This document shows, piece after piece, positions 51,731-62,129 of a DNA stretch of 64,000 bases; within the stretch, counting starts at the first letter, position 1, and each line of letters begins with the position of its first letter. The stretch lies in contig OU862931.1 in assembly GCA_917880885.1 (NCBI GenBank), forward strand, positions 15,015,337-15,079,336. The letters run 5' to 3'. Source of the DNA: Limnephilus marmoratus. Its lineage: Eukaryota; Arthropoda; Insecta; Trichoptera; Limnephilidae. Under the pieces are notes generated by a model. It made no database searches, was not told where the DNA came from, and worked only from the letters and a program-made list of their open reading frames with translations. A program made the position numbers and the translations under genes.

Positions 51731-52060
51731 CGATATCAGGGATATCACATTTACTAATTAATGTCTTCGCTGTTTTCCCACGAATCCATTAATTCGGTTT
51801 ATCCACGTTTTACTGAGGTGTGATTATAATACTTTTAAATTTTCAATATCTTTAACTTAATTAAGTAGGTTCTGGATAAAAGAGAAACACCTCATTAGTT
51901 TTTGTTGTATTTCCTGACTGACTAGGCACTAATAGATCTTTGATTTTATTTTTAACCTAATTTATACATAATTTGTGGATTTTTCGACCACCATGCTAGG
52001 CACGTGAAAAAAATATCGGCAGTTCTTAGTCGACGTATGATACAGTTAGATATGACGGAA

Positions 52061-52120
52061 GGGGACAGCTCAGTGGTAGAGCATCGCCCCGGCATGGCTA
52101 AGGTCCCGGATTTCAATTAC
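52061..52120 (+). other. tRNA-like fragment
   Basis: GGGGACAGCTCAGTGGTAGA looks like a tRNA acceptor stem, D arm and A box; the T arm (GTCCCGGATTTCAATTAC) is mutated. Probably a SINE head or tRNA pseudogene. Confidence 0.45.
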
Positions 52121-52680
52121 ATACACATAAATGGAATCACTAAAAAGCTTACGAGACTTGTATATTTCTTCAAAAACCAAAGAAACATACTACCTACGAA
52201 AGACATCAAAAAAGTATTTTATGCTTTATGTCATTCCCGTCTTGAGTACAGAATTCTAGTATGGGGATCTGCTACAGCAAATCATATTAACCACTTAGAT
52301 ATTGCTCAGAAGAGCATTTTAAAAACCATAACAAAATTACCTATCAGATAATTACCCCCTCAAAAGATATTTTTAAGTGTTTTGACTTTCTAAATTTAAA
52401 ATAAATATATGCCAAGAATATTCATATACATCATTTTAAAAACAGAAAATCTCCTAATGAAACTCGGATACACAAGAGCCTCAAAAAAGGATATATGTGA
52501 TGTTCCAAAATTCAAGACAAGTTTTGGCCAAAGAAACCACATATATCTGGCAACCAAACTTTACAACATCCTTCCTCCAAGTTTGAAAAAGATAAATAAG
52601 TTTAAGGAAAAAATCAAAACATGGGTGAAAGAAATTAATGCAGACATACTAGAGAATGTATTAAAAACATCATAGAAATT
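52120..52680 (+). pseudogene. LINE C-terminal fragment
   Basis: GITKKLTRLVYFFKNQRNIL, FYALCHSRLEYRILVWGSAT, then, after a short break, FGQRNHIYLATKLYNILPPS. This is the post-RT region of Jockey/CR1-group LINEs. Two frames and no RT core. Confidence 0.7.
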
Positions 52681-52916
52681 AAATAACGGAAAATCAAAGA
52701 AATCTACCAGTCCGCCTCAGCACAGGACCACCTAGTGAGGAGGACTAAGAACAAACAGATGAAATATTATCATACCTTGTAATTCTCATCAAACCTGTAA
52801 TTAAATAGTCACTAATAAAAAATAAAATTAAAAAATTCCTAGATGTGACCGTAATTTTTTCAAATGTTTCTACTTCAAATTTTCGATTGGGGATCACTAA
52901 TATTGTCGTCAGTGAA

Positions 52917-53518
52917 TAAATATATACTTGGGCTGCAATGTAAATGATAGATGCGATCCTTCGGTTGAAATCGAGCGCTGCATTTAGCAAGCTCGTGCAA
53001 CCTTTATCCGCATGAAAAAGATGTTCTGCAGTTATGATCTCAACCTTGGATTACGAATGCGAATGGTCAGATGCTACGTGTTTTCGATATTATTTTATGG
53101 AATGCAAGCATGGACGCTTACGGAAGAACTAATTAGGCGATTTGAGGCATTCAAGATGTGGATCTACAGAAGAATACTTAAAATAAGCTGGATGGACATG
53201 GACAGGGTTACGAATGAAGATGTTATGGTTCGGATGAATAAAGAAAAAGATGTTATAAAAACTATAAATATCCGAAAACTTCAATATCTTGGACATGTGA
53301 TGAGACATCCAGAGAAGTATGAGATCTAGCAGGGAAAGATTGCCGGAAGACGGGGCAATGGAAGAAGGAGAACCTCATCGCTGAAAAACCTGAGACAGTG
53401 GTTTGGCCAATCTTCTGTAGAGCTGTTCCGGGCCGCAGTAAACAAAGTTCGGATAGCCAACATGATAGCCAACGTCCGTTAAACAGACAGTGAACAGACA
53501 CAAGAAGAAGAAGAAGAT
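52917..53518 (+). pseudogene. RTE LINE 3' fragment
   Basis: Starts TACTTGGGCTGCAATG, includes LRMRMVRCYVFSILFYGMQA, ISWMDMDRVTN (a two-codon duplication, MDMD) and LQYLGHVMRHPEKYEI, then a small deletion at AGATCTAGCAGGG, and ends in (AAG)n at 53504-53518. TAAATAT-like flanks may be a target duplication. Confidence 0.85.
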
Positions 53519-53855
53519 TAAATATTACTGTTTATTCGAATACATTTAAAGTTCAAATGTTTCTCATCGTTCACCGTAATTGGTATATTATACCTACATT
53601 TTCAAACTAGTTTTTTTCCATCAACTTCTTATTTTTTTTCTGCGTTGCATTATTTAACACTTGCGTTTTAGATAGCTGTTCTATTCGCACAATACTAAAT
53701 TTCCTTTAGTGGATTATTTGTTTCATTTAATTGATAGTCGCTAGACGAGCGAATGGGTGCTAAAACAGGCGAGCAACGGAGTTGGCTTTTCTGCTCAAAT
53801 TGTGCCTGCAGCCTGATAAGACCCCACCTAAATTAATATTTACACGGGAACTTTT

Positions 53856-54085
53856 GAAGTGAAAACTTCTTCAGCACCGTTGTGATTTGAAACTCGATGA
53901 AGTGAAAAAGCGACACTAAAAAAACAAACAAATACATCTTTAGTATTAGGCCTGCGAGAGAATAAAATAGAATAATCAGTCTCCTCTTCGATGCTTCGCA
54001 GTGTCCCCACTCTTGTCCATTTTAGTTTTCTGAAAGTTTCACTTTTACCACGTGAGAACTGCACACAATTTTTTTATTATCTGTG
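53856..54085. mobile_element. MITE family C copy 4
   Basis: GTGAAAACTTCTTCAGCACC ... GTTTTCTGAAAGTTTCAC ... GAACTGCACACAATTTTTTT. Uninterrupted. Confidence 0.65.
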
Positions 54086-54119
54086 TAATGACGGGCATTA
54101 AATTGGTATTCGTGTTATT

Positions 54120-54260
54120 TCATTTTTTATGACAACGCCGCACAAGAATACCAAGTGCTTCCAAACAGTGGCGTAGCTAGCATGGGTAGCACCCGGGGCG
54201 GATAACGTGCACTCACTCCTACCCCCCCCCCCCCACACAATTTCAACTTCATAAAAAAAT
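54120..54260. mobile_element. hAT end inside a SINE A scrap
   Basis: GCCGCACAAGAATACC resembles the reverse SINE A tail. It is broken by CAGTGGCGTAGCTAGCATGG (54166), a common hAT terminus, followed by CACCCGGGGCGG and a C-run. The other hAT end was not found. Confidence 0.4.
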
Positions 54261-55084
54261 TGAAACATTATTACCTAGTCAGATGTATAGAAAATTGGGG
54301 GTGGCTAGAGAATTTCAGGGATAAAAATTTCCCCATGAATATTGGCTATTTTCGCCTACAAAAAGATCGTCAGACATTCCACGGAGAGCCATAGAACTAC
54401 GAAAATATAAATCCTTCTTAATATTTTTTCAACAGTCGGGTGTTACCCCCATCGGGTGGGGGTATACCCCCTCGTTCGAGACATCTGCGAACTACGGGGG
54501 CATTCAAGATTCGAGAAAGGACACCCAGTTGAAATGCTATTGTTAGATTCTTTATTTCTTATTGTTAATAACAATAAGTCATTGTGTAACTAAGTGTCAC
54601 TTTGTCAACTGTTTCGGCTGTAAGTGTTTCAGACTGACCACGCTGACCAATGAGTCTTTCTTAATGATTATTTAATGTTCAGTACATTCATGTGTGCAGT
54701 CGTAAGTTAAAAGAAGATATGTGTAGAAATGACAATTCTTACTTTGTAAACTTTCTGAAACTTGTTAAAATGTTAAATTAGGAAAAGATTTTTTTTTTAA
54801 TGTCAAACTCTACGTAAAATGCCCATCCCGAGTTCACCTCATCCCTCCCGCATTCCATACATTCAGACTCGGTACATTCAACAACTCGGGTACCACTTAT
54901 TGCAATTTTTTTGAACAAATTTCATAATGCCAGAGCTCATTATTGTACATAGAAACCATCGCGCGCATGCACATATCAAATCCCCAAAGTTTCATCGCAA
55001 TCGGATGAATGGTTAGCAACGCATAATTTCATGACACCAGAGCTCACTATTGTTTACAGACCATCGCGGGCATGCGCACGTCAA

Positions 55085-55440
55085 ACCCCCAAAGAACATC
55101 ACGAGAACATAACATAAGCATCACGAGAACATCAAGTCAACATCACGAGAACATCATGAGAATATCACGAGGACATCATGAGAACATCATGAAAATATGA
55201 CGTGAACATCACGCCAACATCACGTGAACATCACGTGACCATCACTTGTGTATAACGTGAGCATCACGTGAACGTCATGTGATCATCACTTGATCATCAT
55301 CACGTGAACGTCACGTGAACCTCGCGTGAACGTTATGTGAGCATCACTTGAACATCGCTTGAACATCACGTGAACTTCACGTGAACATCACGCGAGCATC
55401 ACGTGAACATCAGATGAATATCATGTGAACATCATGTGAA
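55085..55440. repeat. Degenerate 10-12 bp minisatellite rich in CACGTG
   Basis: Repeats of AACATCACGTG and variants (GAGCATCACGTG, GAACATCACGAG). Many units contain the palindrome CACGTG, an E-box. Confidence 0.9.
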
Positions 55441-55515
55441 AGAAGTAAACAATTACCGCCAAATATCGTTAATATCCAACATTTCAAAAATGTAAAAAAT
55501 AAATCGTTGATTATA

Positions 55516-55899
55516 CAACGTGTCCGGAAACTCGTAGTACAAGCGGGAAACTGGTGAATCTACATCACGTAGAGAACCCAAAAAACTTATTTTTTTCGAT
55601 CTAATAGTTTCGATTTTAATATTATTTTTTTTCTATTTTTCCATTTTTTCGGCAACTAAAGGGTTAAAAAAAAATTGAGCCCGGTTTACCCTTCGTTGCA
55701 TTTTATAAGACATTACACAGCTGAAATCAACCCCCTAGTGAAATTTTTTTTCAAATTTAACCAAAAAAATTCCAACTTCGGACCCCATTTACTCGAAAAC
55801 GAAAGCCCAAATCAAAAAAAGTTAAACCACAAAATCGACTTCAAATGTGATGTGGATTCTCCAGTTTCCCGCTTGTACTACGAGTTTCCGGACACTTTG
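55516..55899. mobile_element. Tc1/mariner-type MITE
   Basis: 384 bp with about 40-bp inverted ends (CAACGTGTCCGGAAACTCGT / CAAAGTGTCCGGAAACTCGT inverted), flanked by TA at 55514 and 55900. No transposase. Confidence 0.85.
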
Positions 55900-56212
55900 T
55901 ATAACAAAAATGTACAGTCAATATGGTTTCAGAGATAAAATTAACCACACAAGACCCAATTGCAAGACAGATGTAAAAAAGTTTAGCCGTTTTTGTTTTT
56001 GTTTTTTTTCTTTGTACCAACTTACTTTTTTGTGCATGAGTTAGAAAAAACTAATTAAAACGCTGTATTAATAAGGAACCAACTTGAAAATCTAAGTGAT
56101 AATGATACAATTGGTTGCGCTAGTTCTGCAAAAAACCTCCGCTCGCTACAGATTGCATTAAAAATATAATACCTTCTTCAAATACAGCAAATTTATTTTG
56201 TGGCACCATTTT

Positions 56213-56355
56213 AATTCAAAATTAAAGGATTTCTTTGTTTTAACCACTTTTAATGTCTATGAAACAGAGATGTTTCGAGAGCGATGCTCTCTTCCTCATG
56301 GTTTACTCAAAATTAATTATAGTGGTTAAAACAAAGAAATCTTTTAATTTTGAAT
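56213..56355. mobile_element. Palindromic element, third type
   Basis: ATTCAAAATTAAAGGATTTC..GTTTTAACCACTT recurs inverted at 56319-56355. The centre (minus strand) reads ATGAGGAAGAGAGCATCGCT then CTCGAAACATC, hammerhead-like with a perfect GAGAGC/GCTCTC stem and GAAA but a changed first core base. Confidence 0.65.
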
Positions 56356-56471
56356 AAAAATTAAATAATTGCATTGCCTAATATGCAGAGGTGGGGATAG
56401 GGAAGAGTGTAAAAACCATAGACTCACCCTGGTCCGCCGATTGCTTCTCAATGCTTCTAACACAGCACATA

Positions 56472-57405
56472 TTAGGTCCTTACATATGAAATTGGCGTTT
56501 TGTATGGGAGGAAGATAAAGTCGATTTTTTTTAAATATAATATATTTATTTAATCAAAGTATGTACCATTGCTATCTATGCACTTTTGCCATCTCATGGG
56601 TAGTTCATCGATCCCTTTATTAAAAATCCATTCGGACGGAAATCAATAAAATCTTTGAAGGCGGTTTGGACTGCCCCATCGGAGATGAATTTTTTCCCTT
56701 GCAAGAAGTTATCCAAATTTCGAAAAAAATGGTAATCTGTTGGCGCAAGGTCCGGAGAGTACGGTGGATATCCAATTGAAGCTCCTCTAATTTGATAGCC
56801 GTCTGTTGTGCAGTGTGTGGTCTAGCGTTCTAACGGGCGTTTGTTGATTTGCTTCACTCAATTCGTAAGGTACCCACCTTTCAAGCTTTTTCACCTTCCC
56901 AATTTGCTTCAAGTGGATTAAAACAGTTTTATCACTAACACCGCAGCCTGCAGCTAACTCGGGCGTGGTTTGCGATGGATCCGCTTCCACAATAGCCTTC
57001 AATTCTTCATTATCAACTTTGGTCACCGGCCGTCCACGGGGCTTGTTCTGCAGGTCGAAATTTCCAGAACGAAAACGTTGGAACCAAAAACGCACTGTGT
57101 TTTCTTTTGCGGCACCGTCGCCATACACATCATTAATCCTTCGAGCCGTTTCTGTAGCACTGGTGCCACGGTGGAACTCGTACTCGTAAATAAAGCGATA
57201 TTTCAAGTTTTCCATTTTGTTAACTAAGTGACGCAAAGAAAAAAAACAATTTAGGAAAAAAACAAATCGATTATAATTTTCGAAACACAAATACATGAGT
57301 AAATGGCTGAATAAATTTGAATTTGGAATTCCCAACCAAAGAGAAGATATTTGAGATCAAAGTTGCCAGTACGGTAAAACGCCAATTTCATATGTAAGGA
57401 CCTAA
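56472..57405 (-). mobile_element. Internally deleted mariner
   Basis: Perfect 30-bp inverted ends beginning TTAGGTCCTTACATATGAAA, flanked by TA at 56470-56471 and 57406-57407. At 934 bp it is shorter than the usual about 1.3 kb. Confidence 0.95.
56790..57215 (-). pseudogene. mariner transposase, N-terminal part
   Basis: ATG at 57215 (MENLKYRFIYEYEFH). The helix-turn-helix DNA-binding half follows: TSATETARRINDVYGDGAAK, FWFQRFRSGNFDLQNKPRGR, GCGVSDKTVLIHLKQIGKVK and KLERWVPYELSE. It then runs out of frame after about 140 residues. Downstream, MRWQKCIDSNGTYF (near 56580) is the mariner C-terminus. The catalytic DDD core between them is deleted, so it cannot transpose unaided. Confidence 0.93.
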
Positions 57406-58190
57406 TATTTAAAAAAATTATCTCTCAAAACCAATATTATAAATTATGTGGCGGGGGGCAGAATCACAATAATTGCGGCTTATTCCAAAAATTGTGGGAC
57501 TTTTGACAGGACATTGAAAATCATAACCAATTTGGTATCCCGGTGGAAGCTACCAAAAGGTAGGTTGAGGAAAAATATTGGACCAGGACGGGAAGTATTG
57601 AGGGCTAAAGGCGAACGGCAAGGGACCGCAACCAGTGGAGATTATCATTAATTTGAGGAGGAGGCCAAATCTCACCCTGCGATGTTTCGCCGGATGATGA
57701 TACTAATCACTCATTATCATTTTTTCTCTTGTAATATAATATCGACTCTGACCACAGATGTTTATTTGGTCATTAGATTACAAACAGCATATTATTGCAG
57801 GTCTCTGCAGAACGAAGTTGAGGAAGCAGTATTTTGGCCCAATAAGAAATTCAATGTTCTGCTCCAAATTATTTTAATTGCTGAGTATGCAATCCAAATA
57901 ATTCAGCACGAATCTCCCATTCCGTATTATTTAATTATTATTTGTAACTTGCGAGTATATTTACTTTTTGCAGTATTATTGTTATTTGTTTTACTGTATT
58001 ATTGTTATTTAACTAGTTGTTACCTTACTACCCATCTATACCAAAGTTATGCACTATTTTTTGGGATTTTTAAACACATCTATTTGAATTACGATTTTCT
58101 TTTCTCGATTGAATTAGTAAACGAATCAATGAAAAAGAATCTCTGAAGTAAAAATTTTTAAAGTTCATTGCTGTTTGAAAGCCAATCCCT
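57406..58190. other. No recognised gene; one AT-rich open frame
   Basis: An ATG-started plus frame at 57682-58146 (MFRRMMILITHYHFFSCN..) encodes 154 mostly hydrophobic residues with possible membrane spans. No homology is recognised and the composition looks like AT-rich chance. 57510-57610 may be a LINE scrap. Confidence 0.3.
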
Positions 58191-58194
58191 GAGG

Positions 58195-58403
58195 AGGAAG
58201 GTTCATTCAAAGTCAAATCAAAAAAGTTCATTCAAAGTAAAACCAAAAAAGTTCATTCAAAGTAAAACCAAAAAAGTTCACTCAAAGAAAAACCAAAAAA
58301 AAAAGTTCATTCAAAGTCAAACCAAAAAAGTTCCTTCAAAATAAAACCAAAAAAGTTCCTTCGAAGTAAAACCAAAAAACTTCATTCAAAGTCAAACCAA
58401 AAG
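58195..58403. repeat. 25-bp minisatellite
   Basis: Eight units of GTTCATTCAAAGTAAAACC plus AAAAAA, with small variants. Confidence 0.92.
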
Positions 58404-58584
58404 AAAATTGAAATTGGCTTCTAGCCGGCCCAAGAGATGGGGCAACTAGGTCGAAAATTGAAAATATATGTAATATAGTAAAAAAAAATGTGTTTTACTG
58501 GTTATTTTTTTTTCGTATTGAACAAATTTTAAGAAGCCTTGCCAGAAATCACGTCTTTCGTTTTTAGATTTCCACGGCCAAAAG

Positions 58585-58785
58585 TATTTTCGTTATTTGT
58601 TTTTGGCGTGTTATGCCATGTTGCGCTACCTCCTTCTTTAGCCAGCGTTTCGGACAGCGTTACAGTGTCCGTCATCACACATCTGCCCTGACGATGGACA
58701 CTGTAACGCTGTCCGAAACGTTGGCTAAAGAAGGAGGTAGCGCAACACGGCATAAAACCCCAAAAACAAATAACGAAAGTATGAC
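58585..58785. mobile_element. Palindromic element with a hammerhead motif
   Basis: Arms of about 85 bp: CGTTATTTGTTTTTGG..TTGCGCTACCTCCTTCTTTA, repeated inverted to 58780. Same family as 48756-48945 and better conserved. Confidence 0.85.
58682..58728 (+). ncRNA. Hammerhead ribozyme motif, CGTT type
   Basis: Stem I GCC/GGC, core CTGACGA (58688-58694), stem II GGACA..TGTCC with loop CTGTAACGC, GAAA, ACGT, UU before the predicted cut. The opposite arm has lost the first core base (GTGATGA), so only this strand looks competent. Confidence 0.6.
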
Positions 58786-59724
58786 GTCTTGACTTTTTTG
58801 AGTTAACAGAAATTCCGGACAGAAACATTTGTGCAATTTTCAAGACCCTAGAACTCTTCGATCCTTTTAAATTCTCAAGTTAAGAAATCAAATCATGTTC
58901 TGCAAGGTTTTTTTAATTAGAATTATTACTAGAGGTTTATGGTTGTCAGCTTTCCATATAAATAATTCCTTTTTAGCGTTTACCGAGTATTAAGGTCGAT
59001 CGTTTATTGTGTTGTTACCGTAATACCCAGAGATCCGTTGGAATCTGATAAAAATAATTAAAGGTGAATTAATTTATCAGGGAACCGCTAAGTATGGTAT
59101 ATCGCGTGCCATTGCCAAGCTGCCTGCCGACACGACGAAACAAGTGCACGATTGCGCGAATTGCACCTCGGAATGATGCGTGCAGTCAACAAAGAAACGG
59201 CACAACAGAAAAACAACCTAATTGGTGGTGTAGGTACCGCTGTCCTCCTAAAAGATCTCTCTGATGTGGAAGAACGGATCGGTTGATAAAATTATTATCT
59301 GTATCGGATCAACCGGTTGAAATGTTATCCAGGAAGTTTGTTTATTTGTTTGTTTATTTGTTTATTTGCATTGGATGAACATCTTTATATTGCTGGAACA
59401 AAACTGGAGAAGGTACAAAGTATTGTATACTTGGGCTGCAATGTAAATGATAGATGGGATCCTTCAGTTGAAATCAAATGCCGCATTGAGCAAGCTCGTG
59501 CAACCTTTATCCGCATGAAAAAAATGTTCTGCAGTCATGATCTCAACCTTGGATTACGAATGCGAATGGTCAGATGCTACGTATTTTCAATATTATTTTA
59601 TGGAATGGAAGCATGGACGCTTACGGAAGAATTAATTAGGCGACTTGAGGCATTCGAGATGTGGATCTACAGAAGAATACTTAAAATAAGCTGGATGGAC
59701 AGGGTCACAAATGAAGATGTTATG

Positions 59725-60040
59725 AATTAATAATTAATTATTTTTTAATTATTTATTAAAAAATCCCTTAAAAATAATGAATCTATTATCAACAAACAAA
59801 AAATATTGTCATATAGCCCAATCATGGATTTGTTCCCCTACCCACCCACTCTACACTAATACCTACCTACCCAATCTACATTATTATCTAGCAACAGCTC
59901 CACCCCTACCATAATAATACATTGTTCGAAACTGTCAAATTAGTATAAGCTTTCCCTGACGAAGGAACGTTTGTTCCGAAACCGGTCGGATTTGCACATC
60001 AAATAAGTGGTTTATACAAAGTAAAATTATTTCATTATTC
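59725..60040 (+). mobile_element. 5'-truncated Penelope-like element in RTE
   Basis: Flanked by an exact 12-bp duplication GAAGATGTTATG (59713-59724, 60041-60052). Reads NESIINKQKILSYSPIMDLF then PYPPTLH and stop, matching the C-terminal end of the protein at 32985, and then a hammerhead motif. Confidence 0.88.
59951..59992 (+). ncRNA. Hammerhead ribozyme of the truncated Penelope element
   Basis: Stem I TCC/GGA, core CTGACGA, stem II GGAAC-GTTT-GTTCC, GAAA, CCGG, UC before the predicted cleavage. All core bases are present. Confidence 0.75.
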
Positions 60041-60066
60041 GAAGATGTTATGGTTCGGATGAATAA

Positions 60067-60137
60067 TCATGTATTGTTTCATAGTGCTTTCACACAAACG
60101 AAGTATTGAATTCCGTAAGTCTAAACTTAAACTTTAG
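60067..60137. mobile_element. 71-bp insert of unknown origin
   Basis: Interrupts the RTE sequence GATGAATAAAGAAAGG with AATAA duplicated on both sides. Starts TCATGTATTGTTTC, ends AACTTAAACTTTAG. Not recognised. Confidence 0.6.
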
Positions 60138-60422
60138 AATAAAGAAAGGGAAGTAATTAAAACCATAAAAATCCGAAAACTTCAGTATCTTGGACACGTG
60201 ATGAGACATCCAGAGAAGTATGAGATCTTGCATCTCATAATGCAGGGAAAGATTGCCGGAAGACGGGGCCCTGGAAGAAGGAGAACCTCATGGCTGAAAA
60301 ACCTGAGACAGTGGTTTGGCCAGTCTACCGTGGAGCTGTTCCGGGCCGCAGTAAACAAAGTCCGCATAGCCAACATGATAGCCAACGTCCGTTGAACGGA
60401 CAAGGCACAAGAAGAAGAAGAA

Positions 60423-62125
60423 GTTTATTTAGCACAATAATATACATTTTTATACATAATTTATTAAATTTTGACTGCCCAACTAGAAGTATTATCCCGT
60501 TTTAGGACAGTCAAATAATTATGGGTATGAACGTGTGAAACATGACAAAAAGAAAGAAAATTGATGAAATAAAAAGAGGAAATAAAAAGAAGAGAAAGAA
60601 TATAAAATAAAATAATAAAAAAAGTTTAAAATATAGTACCTAACTGTTATTTGTTTAGCACAGCAAAAGAAAAAAAAGAGAGAAGAAAGAATAAAATAAA
60701 AATGAAATAACCAATTAAAACATAAAATAGCCGTGGATTGTTTAGCATAGTTTTTGAAATGGTAATACTAATAAATAAAAATTTATTTACAAGCAAATGA
60801 TTAAAATATAAGGTGGTAACTGGTGTTTGCATTTCATATTATAGTCCTACGAACACATTTTGCATAGTGAGAACTAGAAAGAGAACAAAAACAATAAAGT
60901 AAAATAAAATAAACAATTAATGCTTGATTATTACTGTAGTTTGCTAAGGATAGTTATTAAAATAATAACAAAATAATAGGTATATATATACTTATAACTG
61001 GTGTTTACCTTGCATATTATAAGCCTACATACATATTTTGTATAAATATGAATAAAAAAGAGATGAGATAGAATAAAATAACATATGCAATTAAAACATA
61101 AGATTAGGTTTGATTTGGGTTTGAATTAGGTTTTCGAGTAAATAGATTAGTCAATGTGGTTTCAAGTTTCAATATCCTTCAATTGATTTTGTTAGTGAAG
61201 TTAATTATACAAATTTATGTGGTATCTCAAAAGATGTTAGTTCAACATTATTTTAGAAGAGTACCATCTAACGTGTTCGTGTCTAATGTAGGAACGGTTA
61301 TGATGATAGCCGAAGTCATCTGAGAGTGAGGCAGATGCCATCAATCTGGCGGCCAACAGCGTCAGAATAAGACAGACCCTACTAGGGACACTATTTGATT
61401 ATTTTGTGTACTAACAAGTCACTAAATCCCATCCAAGCGCACGGTTCAAAGAATTGTTGCAAAAACCCAGTAAGTACTCATTATAATTATCTGCAATGGA
61501 AATCGTTTCCCAGGAAAAGCCATAATGTTATGTTGCCTGTCATAGACAATTTCCACATAATACCCGGCAATTTCTTAAAACGATAACACCATTAAACTAG
61601 TTTCCATTCTCTTATAGTAGGCAAGTCCCTGTAAACTGTACACTGTATAGTATAGTGTACAGGCCGATAGCGTAAAGTATGTAAATAGCGCGTTGCAATA
61701 GATGCAACCACCAGTGCGTGTCCAGAGAAAAGTCTCGGATGATTGCCCTTAAATTGTATGTTTCATTATGAGGCTCAAATGCCTGAGGAATGCCATAGCC
61801 TGTACGTGAGGCACGCGATGTTTAAACACTTGTCACTTTCTCGAAGCAGACAATGAACTATGTTGCAGATCTTCTGTATAAGGCGGGTATTATTGTGTCG
61901 AATTGGAAAGATCCTGAAATTATGGCTCAATATGTATCTGTTGACAAGAGATGCCTATAATGGCTTATATAATGATAACACTGACCAAGGCCGGACCCTG
62001 GTATTTGGCGCAGTTTTTTTATTGCAGCTTTTCTTCAGACTTCACCTACAGAAGATGTAATGACGCCAATCTGAAAACCGATGTCTTCCTGCAAAAGCGG
62101 CTCTTCAAACTTCCAGATGGCATCA
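60423..62125. other. No recognisable gene
   Basis: AT-rich to 61200, then a mixed stretch to 62100 without a supported coding frame. CATCTGAGAGTGAGGCAG near 61318 and ATGGCATCAACATA near 62117 were checked; no splice-compatible P450 piece was found. Confidence 0.4.
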
Positions 62126-62129
62126 ACAT

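Larger units (their letters stand above)
59370..60422 (+). pseudogene. RTE LINE 3' fragment split by two inserts
   Basis: Begins with LDEHLYIAGTKLEKVQSIVY then LGCNVNDRWDPSVEIKCRIE and reaches ISWMDRVTNEDVM. After two inserts (59725-60040, 60067-60137) it resumes as KEREVIKTIKI-like sequence, LQYLGHVMRHPEKYEILHL.. and GRRGPGRRRTSWLKNLRQWF, and ends in (AAG)n. The flanks GTTTATTT on both sides look like a target duplication. Confidence 0.88.

Noticed and set aside
55675..56044. Frames across the GTGTCCGGAAAC element
   Set aside because: They cross the inverted end of a Tc1/mariner-type MITE and are not conserved coding sequence.
56425..56460. Possible 5' P450 exon (minus; ..KQSADQG before GTGAGT)
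   Set aside because: The donor and phase would fit the next exon, but the residues do not resemble a proline-rich hinge or import sequence, and the stretch abuts a mariner insertion.
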